NCBI GenBank assembly: GCA_002482545.1
Contig: DLGF01000015.1
Span: forward strand, 124,001-188,000
DNA from: Sporomusaceae bacterium UBA7701
Lineage (GTDB): Bacteria; Bacillota; Negativicutes; Sporomusales; UBA7701
DNA: 64,000 nucleotides
Direction: 5' to 3'
Part shown: piece by piece, positions 16,223 through 24,031 of the stretch
Layout: the number at the start of each line of letters is the position of its first letter
How positions within the stretch are numbered: the first letter of the stretch is position 1
Made by a program: the position numbers and the translations under genes
Notes under the pieces: generated by a model
The model's database searches: none
Told to the model about the DNA's origin: nothing
Seen by the model: the letters and a program-made list of their open reading frames with translations, nothing else

Positions 16223-16741
16223 ATGAGTAATCCTAATGAAAGATATCAAATAGCAATACATGAAGCTGGACATGCGGTAATGTCGATATTATTAAAAGGG
16301 GATATTTCGTATGTTACGATAATCGAGTCTGAAGAGTATTATGGGTTATGTAAGAGTAAAGAACTAATAGTAGATGAATATGAATTTTATTCTAGTTATA
16401 AAGACAAAGATTATAATGACTATAAAAGATATATAGAACAGGAGATAATGATTAACTTTTCCGGACCGATAGCTGTAGGAGCAAGTGAGTTTCCTTGTGT
16501 TCTACATACTAATGAATCAGTTAAGAAAGATATTGAAGACTCGATTGAGCTTGCTTTAGGAATAGTAGGAGATGTAGAACGGGTAGAAGGCGTACTAATA
16601 GAACTTTGGGGTAAAGCTGTTGGGATCATAAGGAAACCCCTCACGCAACAACAGATTAAGGCTGTAGCAGATGCCCTAATGAAACATAAGACATTATCAG
16701 GTACAGAAGTAAGGCGTATTATGGGGGATGTAGCCAAGTAG
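16223..16741 (+). CDS. Stand-alone M41 (FtsH-type) peptidase domain protein
   Basis: A 172-residue protein whose start, YQIAIHEAGHAVMSILL, carries the HExxH zinc motif (His13-Glu14-Ala-Gly-His17) in the context typical of the FtsH protease domain (M41). FtsH itself is a membrane AAA+ protease of about 600 residues; here the membrane segment and the ATPase are absent. The rest is helical and includes the LTQQQIKAVADALM and LSGTEVRRIM segments, as in the C-terminal part of M41 domains. Such solitary domains may act on small targets or be controlled by a partner. GAGGTGCAAT precedes the ATG. The neighbouring genes are an acidic 52-residue protein and a RepL-like protein. Confidence 0.75.
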   Translation: MSNPNERYQIAIHEAGHAVMSILLKGDISYVTIIESEEYYGLCKSKELIVDEYEFYSSYKDKDYNDYKRYIEQEIMINFSGPIAVGASEFPCVLHTNESVKKDIEDSIELALGIVGDVERVEGVLIELWGKAVGIIRKPLTQQQIKAVADALMKHKTLSGTEVRRIMGDVAK

Positions 16742-16834
16742 CAGACGAATTTCATCATTCTCGCGGAATTGGTCGAAAAAATTAGGATGAGAATTTTGGA
16801 GAGTCCAAAAACGAAGGAGTGAAGTAAGACGAGG

Positions 16835-17326
16835 GTGATAGAAGAAGCTACGCAGGAATATACAAGTGAGCAAATATATATTGATACGATAGAATCAATG
16901 GAAGGTTATATAGAGATTCAACAACAGGAGATTGAAAATCTAAAATATAATAATGATTATCAACAGAATGTTATTAGAAAACAGATAGAAGATAAACAAA
17001 AGGCTTTAGAAAAGACTAAAAAAAGAAATAAGAACTTCGTAAAGATGCATGTTGACGGTAATCAATGGATAATATTGCAGAGTGGTTTTACCCATACATT
17101 GCAATGGTTATTCTTTAGTCTAGGAGCATTTTGCAATCGTGAAGGATATGTGGCTTATAAGGGGAAAACCCTTTCGATTAAAGAAATCGCTAAGTTGCTA
17201 AAGGTTAATTATGATAACCTCCGTAAAGATATTAGTACCTTAGAACATAAGCAAATTCTTCATAAGATAAAACAAGGAAAGAATACAATAATACAGCTTG
17301 ATCCTATATATTTTTCTAAAAGTTAG
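16835..17326 (+). CDS. RepL-like winged-helix protein with N-terminal coiled coil
   Basis: A 163-residue protein. Residues 1-65 form a coiled coil (QQQEIENLKYNNDYQQNVI); residues 65-160 resemble the winged-helix replication or regulatory proteins of Firmicutes plasmids and phages (FVKMHVDGNQWIIL, LSIKEIAKLLKVNYDNLRKDISTLEHKQILHKI, IIQLDPIYF). RepL-type proteins start plasmid replication at a site within or next to their gene, and two tandem hairpins lie just after the stop. GTG at 16835 gives the longest form but has a poor ribosome binding site, so the true start may be downstream. It could instead be a transcription regulator. Confidence 0.5.
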   Translation: MIEEATQEYTSEQIYIDTIESMEGYIEIQQQEIENLKYNNDYQQNVIRKQIEDKQKALEKTKKRNKNFVKMHVDGNQWIILQSGFTHTLQWLFFSLGAFCNREGYVAYKGKTLSIKEIAKLLKVNYDNLRKDISTLEHKQILHKIKQGKNTIIQLDPIYFSKS

Positions 17327-17335
17327 TATAAAAGA

Positions 17336-17374
17336 GGGTATCTAGTACCCGGTTAAAAGGGTATATGTTACCCT
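17336..17374. repeat. Two tandem GGGTA-type hairpins
   Basis: GGGTA-TCTAG-TACCC (17336-17350) and AGGGTA-TATGT-TACCCT (17358-17374) are two short inverted repeats of the same word, eight bases apart, ten bases after the stop of the RepL-like gene. They could be operators, an origin feature or paired weak terminators. Confidence 0.6.
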
Positions 17375-17995
17375 ATGAGAAAAATGCCGTCAGCCTAGGT
17401 GTGATAAACTTTTAAAGGCATTTTTAAAAAAACGTCTTTCTTTCTATATATCTTTTGATTGTTTTCTGTGTCCGTAACCTCCCGCTTCCGAGCGAGTCGG
17501 CAACGGCCAAGACGAAAACAAAGCTTCGCGTTAAGAGGGGACGAATCAAACAAGATAAATATTATATGATTAAAAAAGTATTGGTTGAGCGATAGCGAAA
17601 CCAATACTGCGGAGTGAAACGAAGCATTACTTCTGTCTTCAATGAGAAGCAGCGGAGAGAGATTAACTAAAACTAATTGCCTCTTTGTTCCGCATGTATT
17701 ACATTTGTATTTCATCTGTCAAGTATAACCAGGTGATTTATTATAGTTTTTTATAACCCATTACATAAATAATTGCTTGTTATTCTTGCTCCCAAAGTAA
17801 AGTTTTTCTCAGAACAATCATTCGAGCAATATCTTTTCTATTGCCTCATGAAGTCTTTCAACAAGTATATCTGGCGGATCATCTTCTGAATATAATACTC
17901 CCATATACTCCCAATACAATACAGTTGGCATATTTTTACTCTTCCCCTCCCGATCTATTCAACATTGGTAAAGCCCAAAATTATTTACACACTAT
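17375..17995. other. 620 bases without a convincing gene
   Basis: AAATGCC and GGCATTTTT around 17385-17425 may form a terminator. GTATTGGTT (17578-17586) pairs with AACCAATAC (17599-17607). The stretch 17470-17650 has words such as GAGCGATAGCGAA and GAGTGAAACGAAGC that look like structured or repetitive accessory DNA. On the minus strand a 106-codon frame ending at 17395 starts MKYKCNTCGTKRQLVLVN, faintly like the zinc-ribbon part of the neighbouring minus-strand gene, but has no ribosome binding site. It may be a decayed relative. Confidence 0.4.
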
Positions 17996-18616
17996 TTACT
18001 GTTCATTTATAAATCTATACCCCTTTTTTCTAAGGTGCTCCATGAATACTTGGTTAATCCGATCAACAAAAAACTTTGGGGGGTTATTAGGGTGATACCA
18101 GACATTTCTAAGCAACCAACCTTCGAATATAATTCTAAACTCTTTCTTACGTCTTCCCTTAGTTTTCTTAGGTTCAGTATTGTTGGTTTTATTTTCCCCA
18201 AACCAACCCTTTTCAATTATTAGATCATAAGCTGTAGGTGATACAGTAATTAATGTTTTATCATCACCACATATATTGCATTGACAACCATAGATAACTT
18301 TCCATTCATCTTTTCCTTTAATTATTGTTTCCTCTTCTTCACAGATTATAAAATTATTATTCTTTTTTAATATACAATAGTATTTTGTGGGATCAGCATT
18401 AGCGAGTTGTTTCACTTTCTCTATATATTCTTCTATTTCTTGATCGTTAGGATACTTAGTTTTAAGCCAATTAAGGAAATCTTTTTTATTAATTTTCCAG
18501 TCTTCCTCTTTTTCTGAAGGTATCATACCTTGTTTACACAACTCACGAATCTCAAGTAATGTATAATCACATAGCTTCACTGCATCTTTTGATGAGATGT
18601 AATCTTGATTATTCAA
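17996..18616 (-). CDS. HTH and zinc-ribbon protein, unknown
   Basis: A 206-residue protein. The N-terminus (DYISSKDAVKLCDYTLLEIRELCKQGMIPSEKEEDWKINKKDFLNWLK) looks like an excisionase/MerR-type helix-turn-helix that reads the sequence through a wing. The middle holds CQCNICGDD, a possible half zinc ribbon, and the C-terminus is basic and aromatic (KGRRKKEFRIIFEGWLLRNVWYHPNNPPKFFVD). It is transcribed against most of the element from a start at 18616. A minus-strand terminator hairpin lies 75 bases upstream, inside its presumed leader. Probably a DNA-binding regulator of the element; nothing more specific can be said. Confidence 0.55.
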   Translation of the reverse strand: MNNQDYISSKDAVKLCDYTLLEIRELCKQGMIPSEKEEDWKINKKDFLNWLKTKYPNDQEIEEYIEKVKQLANADPTKYYCILKKNNNFIICEEEETIIKGKDEWKVIYGCQCNICGDDKTLITVSPTAYDLIIEKGWFGENKTNNTEPKKTKGRRKKEFRIIFEGWLLRNVWYHPNNPPKFFVDRINQVFMEHLRKKGYRFINEQ

Positions 18617-18682
18617 TTTCGTCCTCCTTATTACTTTTGGATATTGAAAATAAAACTACTTACCTTTGATAATTTTTGATAT

Positions 18683-18709
18683 TAAAAAAAAGACTGCGAA
18701 TGCAGTCTT
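18683..18709 (-). terminator. Minus-strand terminator in the leader of the 18616 gene
   Basis: On the minus strand AAGACTGC-ATTC-GCAGTCTT is followed by a run of T (the A-run at 18684-18690 on the plus strand). No minus-strand gene lies upstream of it inside the element, so it either ends a short RNA started near 18760-18880 or attenuates the 17996-18616 gene. Confidence 0.7.
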
Positions 18710-18755
18710 AATTATTCGTATATATGGTTATTGGCTTATCTTTGTTAAGCCACAT

Positions 18756-18763
18756 GAACGTTC
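18756..18763. repeat. GAACGTTC palindrome
   Basis: TGAACGTTCA lies in the divergent gap between the HTH/zinc gene and the membrane protein gene. The same octamer stands at 19914-19921, upstream of the resolvase promoter, with a one-base variant at 19944-19951. A shared operator is likely. Confidence 0.5.
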
Positions 18764-18891
18764 ACCTGCCTTGTGACAAATTGTAGCAAATAATGAAGTT
18801 AAAGACAAGATTTCTTATCGAAAATGAATAGGAAATATAGTTCTAATAGCAAAGTTTATAATATTATAATTATATCAATCGGAGGTAACCT

Positions 18892-19605
18892 ATGGAATTG
18901 GACAAATCCCTGATAGTAGTTCTACTAGCTGTTCTAGGGTATACCGCTACGCTAGGACTACGGGAAGCCCGAAACTTTTTTGATGAAATTGATTACAAAG
19001 CATTTGCTGGTATTTCTATAGCTTGTATCTTGATCGGAATACTTATACCGGATTTGGTAAATAAAGTTAATCCTTATGTTAGTAAAATAATTTTTTCTGA
19101 TTTAGCAGGCTATAGAAACTCAAATATGACACAGTCTGTATTTCTGGCGGCAACATCTTTATATATTGTCTTATGTTTTTTTATAAAATGGGCTAAGAAC
19201 TCATTACGTAGAAATCGACGCTACAGGCCAAGGTGTATTTGTCAAAATTTTTGTTTTATACTTTATGGTGTTCTATTATTAATTTATGGATTCTTTTCAT
19301 ACCATATTATAGTTTGGGAAAAATTACTGCAATCATATCAATTATTGCTTTTTACTATATTAATATTATTTGCTGCGGGGATAATTTTAGGTATTGCACA
19401 TCTATCAAGATTAAAAAAATATACTTTTCATTCCCAATCTGATAAACCGCTTTTTAATGGAGATAATGTATTAACAGGATATAAAATAGACGAAAGTAAA
19501 GAGTATTACATTATAAAACCAGATGGGATACCAAGTGGTAATCTAGATTATAAACTAGTCAAAATAAGAAAAGAACAGATTATCGCAGAAGTCGAAGAAC
19601 TATAA
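18892..19605 (+). CDS. Multi-pass membrane protein, unknown
   Basis: A 237-residue protein with about five membrane segments (near residues 7-23, 38-55, 80-100, 118-138 and 150-172) and a hydrophilic C-terminal domain of about 60 residues (TFHSQSDKPLFNGDNVLTGYKIDESKEYYIIKPDG). It has CGGAGGT eight bases before the ATG. It stands alone in its own transcription unit in the element, a typical place for an accessory or defence gene, but I recognise no family. Confidence 0.65.
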   Translation: MELDKSLIVVLLAVLGYTATLGLREARNFFDEIDYKAFAGISIACILIGILIPDLVNKVNPYVSKIIFSDLAGYRNSNMTQSVFLAATSLYIVLCFFIKWAKNSLRRNRRYRPRCICQNFCFILYGVLLLIYGFFSYHIIVWEKLLQSYQLLLFTILILFAAGIILGIAHLSRLKKYTFHSQSDKPLFNGDNVLTGYKIDESKEYYIIKPDGIPSGNLDYKLVKIRKEQIIAEVEEL

Positions 19606-19913
19606 TTGTCAAAATTGCAATAGTTCGAACTAAGAGACATACCATGCAATCCTTTAGTAAACTAAAGTAAATAAAAGAAGGGCATATATAACAAATAGTG
19701 ATTATCCTTTAGTTTGTAATATCAATTATTGCTTATACATAGTGTTATATATTGATTTTTTGAAGTAAAGTGCTAGCTCCTTTCTGGTATATAGGCTACG
19801 AGAGAAGGAGCAGGTGATAAATAATGTTCATAAAAGTATACTTTAATGCACCCTATAACGGGGTGTTGCAAACCTAGTATTTTATTGTTCACTATCCTTG
19901 ATAACAAATTAAC
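19606..19913. other. Gap before the resolvase gene
   Basis: Nothing firm. A 17-codon reading frame (19824-19877) follows AAGGAG at 19805-19810 with long spacing and could be a leader peptide. GCACCC and GGGGTGTTGC around 19848-19870 may pair. The A/T content is high. Confidence 0.3.
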
Positions 19914-19961
19914 GAACGTTCTTTAAATGAAATTGACATTAATGAACATTCCTGCTATAAT
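19914..19961 (+). promoter_or_regulatory. Resolvase promoter with two GAAC(G/A)TTC boxes
   Basis: TTGACA (19933-19938), 17-base spacer, TATAAT (19956-19961): a consensus sigma-A promoter. GAACGTTC (19914-19921) lies just upstream of the -35 and GAACATTC (19944-19951) lies in the spacer, 30 bases centre to centre, i.e. on nearly the same DNA face. Binding there should block RNA polymerase, so a repressor (the resolvase itself or another element protein) is expected. Confidence 0.75.
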
Positions 19962-19999
19962 AATATTAACAGATATAGGTAGCGGGGAGGACGCGAACA

Positions 20000-20569
20000 A
20001 TGAATATTGGGTACGTTAGGGTAAGTAGCAAAGATCAGAACACTGGCAGACAATTAGCGGCTTTAAAGAAGTATAATGTAGAACGCATATACGAAGAGAA
20101 GATAAGTGGGAAAGATATCAATAGGCCACAACTAAAAGAAATGCTCGACTATGCTAGAGAAGGTGATACGATATACATAGAAAGCTTTAGTAGACTCGCA
20201 AGGAATATGCTTGACTTGCTAAGTATTATTGATCAACTATCGAAGAAGAACATAGGGTTTGTTAGTGTTAAAGAGAATATAGACACTACTACACCTGCAG
20301 GTAGGTTACAGTTGAATGTATTTGGTGCTATCTATCAATTTGAACGTGAATGTAGCAAACAACGTCAACGTGAGGGCATTGACCTTGCACTATCTGAAGG
20401 TAGACCATATGGTAGGCCTCAAGAGTATCATATAGATGATAAATTTAAAGCAGTATATAAACAATGGAAGTCTGGTACTATAACAGCAGTCAGAGCTATG
20501 GAGCTAACAGGTATGAAAAAAGTAACATTCTATAAACGAGTAAAAGAATATGAAGGTAGAAAGGCATAG
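20000..20569 (+). CDS. Serine recombinase (resolvase/invertase family)
   Basis: A 189-residue serine recombinase of normal resolvase length. The catalytic Ser is in GYVRVSSKDQN (residue 9). DRP-like, SFSRLARNMLDLL (the conserved Arg pair) and QFERECSKQRQREGIDLAL (E helix) follow, then a C-terminal helix-turn-helix (GTITAVRAMELTGMKKVTFYKRVKEYE). It could resolve multimers of an excised circular form, invert DNA, or simply be a passenger. Start ATG at 20000 has GCGGGGAGG upstream. It has its own promoter and terminator. Confidence 0.93.
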   Translation: MNIGYVRVSSKDQNTGRQLAALKKYNVERIYEEKISGKDINRPQLKEMLDYAREGDTIYIESFSRLARNMLDLLSIIDQLSKKNIGFVSVKENIDTTTPAGRLQLNVFGAIYQFERECSKQRQREGIDLALSEGRPYGRPQEYHIDDKFKAVYKQWKSGTITAVRAMELTGMKKVTFYKRVKEYEGRKA

Positions 20570-20570
20570 A

Positions 20571-20597
20571 AGAGGTACTCAAAGTACCTCTTTTTTT
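20571..20597 (+). terminator. Intrinsic terminator after the resolvase
   Basis: AGAGGTAC (20571-20578), loop TCAAA, GTACCTCT (20584-20591) and seven T. It starts one base after the resolvase stop codon. Confidence 0.88.
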
Positions 20598-20779
20598 ATT
20601 CAATAAGAGGGGGAGGGGTGCAAGTTTCTATTCCAAAAGCGGGTACTTTATATTCTAATGGCGGCGTATAGCACTCACATAATTTACATAACTAATGATG
20701 TTTGAATTTATAACACAGTAATCCATAAAATGGGATATAATAAATTTAGAATTAATAATGTAGGGGGAGGAGATTGTTT

Positions 20780-21298
20780 TTGAGAAAGCTATTGCTGCTT
20801 ACATTTCTATTTTTATTGGTCTTTGGGGTAACAGCAGATGCTTCAGCCTATGGGAGTCTTAAAGGAACAATAACATGGCAATACAACAATTACGTTGGAA
20901 CAAAAGGGGATGTTGAAGCAAAAGTAATTGTAATTCCTGACAACATAAATTCGGAGTCTATATCCGAAACAGATGGCACTAGTCTTATTAATAGTGGAAT
21001 TGTTCCTCAAAATTCAGGGATTTTTTATGCTGAAGCCGATGGATATGGGAACTATGAGATCAATGGGTTAAATCCTGGCGACTATTCAGTATTGATAATT
21101 TCCAACAAGACTACTCGAAATTCTAATGAACCAATATATGATGGAGTCAAGCAGCTTTTATTACTTTTTTTAAAATCGAATGACAAGATCATAAACAATT
21201 ACTATATCAAATGGAAAAAACATACTGTAAAGAAAGTTACTATTCGAGAAGGTGTTACGTCGATATGTAGTCAGGACTTTGGTAACACTTACATGTAA
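20780..21298 (+). CDS. Secreted protein with a prealbumin-like (carboxypeptidase-regulatory) fold
   Basis: About 172 residues with a signal peptide (LRKLLLLTFLFLLVFGVTADASA). The mature part begins YGSLKGTITWQYN and contains YGNYEINGLNPGDYSVLIISN, the pattern of carboxypeptidase regulatory-like or CNA-B-like beta-sandwich domains found on many surface proteins. The frame allows TTG starts at 20774 and 20780; the AGGGGGAGGAG at 20762-20771 favours 20780. It ends with a possible disulfide-free tail (CSQDFGNTYM). Likely an envelope accessory protein of the element. Confidence 0.6.
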   Translation: MRKLLLLTFLFLLVFGVTADASAYGSLKGTITWQYNNYVGTKGDVEAKVIVIPDNINSESISETDGTSLINSGIVPQNSGIFYAEADGYGNYEINGLNPGDYSVLIISNKTTRNSNEPIYDGVKQLLLLFLKSNDKIINNYYIKWKKHTVKKVTIREGVTSICSQDFGNTYM

Positions 21299-21317
21299 GT
21301 ATAACCTCGAAATAAAA

Positions 21318-21348
21318 ATATAGCAGGAAACCTGCTATATTTTTTGCT
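21318..21348. terminator. Bidirectional terminator
   Basis: ATATAGCAGG (21318-21327), loop AAA, CCTGCTATAT (21331-21340), then TTTTTGC. It lies between two convergent genes; A-runs on the other side make it usable in both directions. Confidence 0.85.
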
Positions 21349-21349
21349 C

Positions 21350-21931
21350 TTATTGATCCCTTGTAGTCTTTTCTTCGTCTTTCATTGGTTCTTTGTATAT
21401 TAACATTGTAACTATCAAACCGAGTACTAGAATAGCATCTGTAGCAACTAATAATCTGTAATAGTTATTGATTGATTGTTGAATTACAGGTTTAGGTGGA
21501 TTTTGAGGAATAGGTGAAGGATAATCGTATGATCGTAGATCGTAAACAATAGCGTTCCACGTCTCATATTCTTTTGGGTGTTCCCGCTTAAATTGCATTT
21601 GAACATTATTTGGGACAAAAAAATCAATTGGTGAGGAAGATATTGAGTAATAAATACTATCTACAAGCGACGTCGCTTTGTTCTGGCTAACTTTTCTATA
21701 ATGCTCTAGAAGAACTAATAATTCAGGGTTGTTATTTTTATAAGAAGCAAGCACCTTGGGATATTTCTCTCGATCAGCAAGGTATTTACTCCAGACATTA
21801 GGGGGGACTGGTATAAGCCACTCTTGACCAAGCATGGCCTTTTCATGTCTATTGATTTGCCACAAGAAATAACCTGAGATTATCACAATGCCCAATATAA
21901 ATATTAGAGCAATCTTAAACTTCTTGTTCAC
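21350..21931 (-). CDS. Membrane-anchored protein with two transmembrane segments, unknown
   Basis: A 193-residue protein: an N-terminal membrane segment (residues 6-24, KIALIFILGIVIISGYFLW), a periplasmic-side domain of about 130 residues (VPPNVWSKYLADREKYPKVLASYKNNNPELLVLLEHYR), and a second membrane segment near 162-180 (LVATDAILVLGLIVTMLIY) with a charged tail. No family recognised. It runs opposite to the genes on either side, as does the secreted protein at 14248; both may be expressed in the integrated state. Confidence 0.6.
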   Translation of the reverse strand: MNKKFKIALIFILGIVIISGYFLWQINRHEKAMLGQEWLIPVPPNVWSKYLADREKYPKVLASYKNNNPELLVLLEHYRKVSQNKATSLVDSIYYSISSSPIDFFVPNNVQMQFKREHPKEYETWNAIVYDLRSYDYPSPIPQNPPKPVIQQSINNYYRLLVATDAILVLGLIVTMLIYKEPMKDEEKTTRDQ

Positions 21932-22369
21932 TGCTTTCAGCCTCCATACGCTTCCCCTAAAGAAGAAATATAAACGCTATGGGATCATGGCCTACATACC
22001 TTATAAGGAACATATCCAGCGTAAATTGCCTCTTGTATAGTCTCAAAGAAAACCTTATGACGCTCACTCATTCTACCTACCCAAGTACAACTAGAGTAGT
22101 TGTACTCACTCGTGTTAAAGTTTTCTATTTAACTTGCAGAAGTTGGTATGAAGCATTGATTAGCAGTATTAATAATAGGTACAGCGGCCCTTTCACATAG
22201 AACACCTCTTGATATAGTTCTATCTAAAATTATACTGCTATGGAAATTATTGGGCAATTAGAAGTTTTTTGGTAGGAAAAGGAATAATGATCAAGAATTT
22301 ATTAGGTAAGCATTACTAAAAGGGTTTTCATTACATTTCAATTATAGAAAAAGCGGAGAAACATTAATA
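21932..22369. other. Gap with a perfect 10-bp inverted repeat
   Basis: AGTACAACTA (22084-22093), GAG, TAGTTGTACT (22097-22106) form a near-perfect operator-like or hairpin structure. A 73-codon frame (21979-22200) covers it but has no start signals. Nothing else is supported in this stretch. Confidence 0.4.
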
Positions 22370-22891
22370 ATGATCTTTAAAATAATGAGTGTAATAATGG
22401 TACTGATAATAATAGGAGCTATAAGCATCGTTACTTTTACCATAAAATCACGAGAAATTAAATTATATCATGCAATTGTGCTTGCTATATTATTGCTCAT
22501 CTCATTGAGTGACTATACTTTCGATGGTTATCAGTCTTGGAGTAAGGATTTGGAATTAGAATTACTTCGTAAGGAACATACCTTAGCAATAGACAATCTT
22601 AAATCTGAACTTATGCAAAGAAATAAAGTAGATAATAATATTGATGACCTGAAGGTGGAAATTAATAAATTAAAGCATGATTATCAACGTGTTTCAAGGA
22701 TAGAGAAAGTTTTGAAATATATAAAATTCTATTTAGCCTTAGTACCACTATCCATTTTGCTTTTAGCTGAATATATGGAAAGAATAGGATATAACAATAT
22801 ATCATATATGTTAGTTAGATTTAGTATTTGGAGTATAATAATAGGATTGTCAATATTAATAGGCTATGATTTGTATTATATGATAAGCTAA
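22370..22891 (+). CDS. Membrane protein with central coiled coil, unknown
   Basis: A 173-residue protein with two N-terminal membrane segments (about residues 5-25 and 34-50), a coiled coil of about 60 residues (LELELLRKEHTLAIDNLKSELMQRN, DNNIDDLKVEINKLKHDY) and two C-terminal membrane segments (about 118-135 and 148-168). AGCGGAG is upstream of the ATG. It is directly followed, 54 bases on, by the HEPN-like gene, and the two probably form one unit. Membrane protein plus HEPN RNase is a pairing seen in some anti-phage systems, but this family is not one I recognise. Confidence 0.65.
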   Translation: MIFKIMSVIMVLIIIGAISIVTFTIKSREIKLYHAIVLAILLLISLSDYTFDGYQSWSKDLELELLRKEHTLAIDNLKSELMQRNKVDNNIDDLKVEINKLKHDYQRVSRIEKVLKYIKFYLALVPLSILLLAEYMERIGYNNISYMLVRFSIWSIIIGLSILIGYDLYYMIS

Positions 22892-22945
22892 TGAAAGCTG
22901 GGCAAGAATCAGTAACAAGAATGTTGATTCAAGGGAGTGGAAGCC

Positions 22946-23695
22946 ATGGGAAATGGGCGTATATTAGAAGTACAGCATAACTTCCAATCAAATGTACTTC
23001 TTGTATATGATCTCATGAATTTCGATGAAACTATTCTTAATTTCGGAATTGATTCATTAAAAGATCTTATTTCTAGACAAAAAAAATTTAATATAACTAA
23101 TCCGCTAGCGACTGCAGAAAGTACTCTGAGGAATTTCGAGAATATCCGGCAAAATGGTTCTCTGCGTCCTAAGTACAACGAAATATTCAATCAATGCGTG
23201 GTTTTATTAGTTTCCTACTTTAGTTCTGCAATAGGAGATATATTTAAAGTAGCCTTGACACAAAAGATTAATCAAGGAATGGATGATAACCTCGCGAAGG
23301 AAGAAATAAAAGTTACTTTAGCTGAATTGCAAAACTGTTCTTCTGAGATGCTGGGTGAACTAGTGGTTTTGAAAAAAGAAATCAGTTTTCAGGATATGCA
23401 GAGCATTCGCCGTGTTTTTCAGACTTATCTTGATATTGACATAGAGAAAGATCAGAATGTAAATAATATTATTACTGGACAGGCATGCCGTCATGTGATA
23501 GTTCATTCAGGTGCAATAATTGATAAGCGATTAATCAAGCAGATATCTCAAGCTACTCCAAGAGATATTAAACCGGAAATCAAAACCGGTGAAAAAATTC
23601 AATTTGATCCTGAAGAGATAAAAATAGTTGGGGAGAGCATGAAAAGATATATAAATGGGGTAATTGAAAAGTTGGATCAAATATGTATCTATTAA
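22946..23695 (+). CDS. HEPN-like protein with RxxxxH RNase motif
   Basis: About 249 residues. The conserved signature of HEPN RNases, R-polar-xxx-H, appears as RHVIVHSGA at residues 182-190 (Arg182, His187), in a helical protein with the pattern expected of RiboL-PSP/MAE-type HEPN domains (a long helix NEIFNQCVVLLVSYFSSAIGDIF before it). HEPN domains cut RNA as dimers in toxin-antitoxin, CRISPR and abortive-infection systems. The ATG at 22946 is chosen over a GTG nine bases upstream because AAGGGA sits ten bases before it. It lies close to attR, where cargo genes of integrative elements cluster. The family call is by motif only. Confidence 0.55.
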   Translation: MGNGRILEVQHNFQSNVLLVYDLMNFDETILNFGIDSLKDLISRQKKFNITNPLATAESTLRNFENIRQNGSLRPKYNEIFNQCVVLLVSYFSSAIGDIFKVALTQKINQGMDDNLAKEEIKVTLAELQNCSSEMLGELVVLKKEISFQDMQSIRRVFQTYLDIDIEKDQNVNNIITGQACRHVIVHSGAIIDKRLIKQISQATPRDIKPEIKTGEKIQFDPEEIKIVGESMKRYINGVIEKLDQICIY

Positions 23696-23802
23696 GAAAG
23701 CACCAAGATAAATTTGAGTATGACTTTTATGGTATATTGAAGTGGAATAGACCAGAGCCTAATAACAGAGATATTCAACTTATATTGAAAGAGATAGAGT
23801 AG
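23683..23802 (+). CDS. Possible 39-residue overlapping protein
   Basis: An ATG at 23683 lies inside the end of the HEPN-like gene, overlapping it by 13 bases in another frame, and opens a 39-residue frame (MYLLRKHQDKFEYDFYGILKWNRPEP and so on). The overlap suggests translational coupling, and a small partner of the HEPN protein would fit, but there is no independent ribosome binding site. Low confidence. Confidence 0.25.
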   Translation: MYLLRKHQDKFEYDFYGILKWNRPEPNNRDIQLILKEIE

Positions 23803-24031
23803 AGCGTATGGGGGTAAGTAATTTGGATTGGAATATGGTTGGGTGCCGGTGCTATAGCCGGTGCTATAAACTTTTCAATTTTACATTTACAGCATAGAAA
23901 AATTTGCAAAATATAGTAATCACAATATTAAAGTCTGCTATAGGGGGTAGACAACTAAGAAAAAATACTATAATTAGAGTACAATTTTATTTTAAATACG
24001 ATAGTTTCTTGTAAAATAATCCCAATTTATT
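23803..24031. other. Right-end non-coding region of the element
   Basis: It contains the GTGCTATA repeats described separately. One frame over 23824-23919 reads WIGIWLGAGAIAGAINFSIL, a possible tiny membrane peptide without a good start codon. Otherwise it is A/T-rich DNA that probably forms the right arm of the attachment site. Confidence 0.4.
23849..23942 (+). repeat. GTGCTATA repeats near attR (candidate integrase arm sites)
   Basis: GTGCTATA at 23849-23856 and 23861-23868 and a shorter TGCTATA at 23936-23942, in the same orientation as the three copies beside attL (5689-5725). They lie 90-180 bases from the attR core. Confidence 0.6.

Noticed and set aside
17395..17715. 106-codon minus-strand frame starting MKYKCNTCG
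   Set aside because: Only the first residues look like a zinc ribbon; no ribosome binding site and the rest has no protein-like pattern. Kept only as a possible relic in the gap entry.
17841..18223. Two short plus-strand frames opposite the HTH/zinc gene
   Set aside because: Shadow or random frames in A/T-rich DNA.
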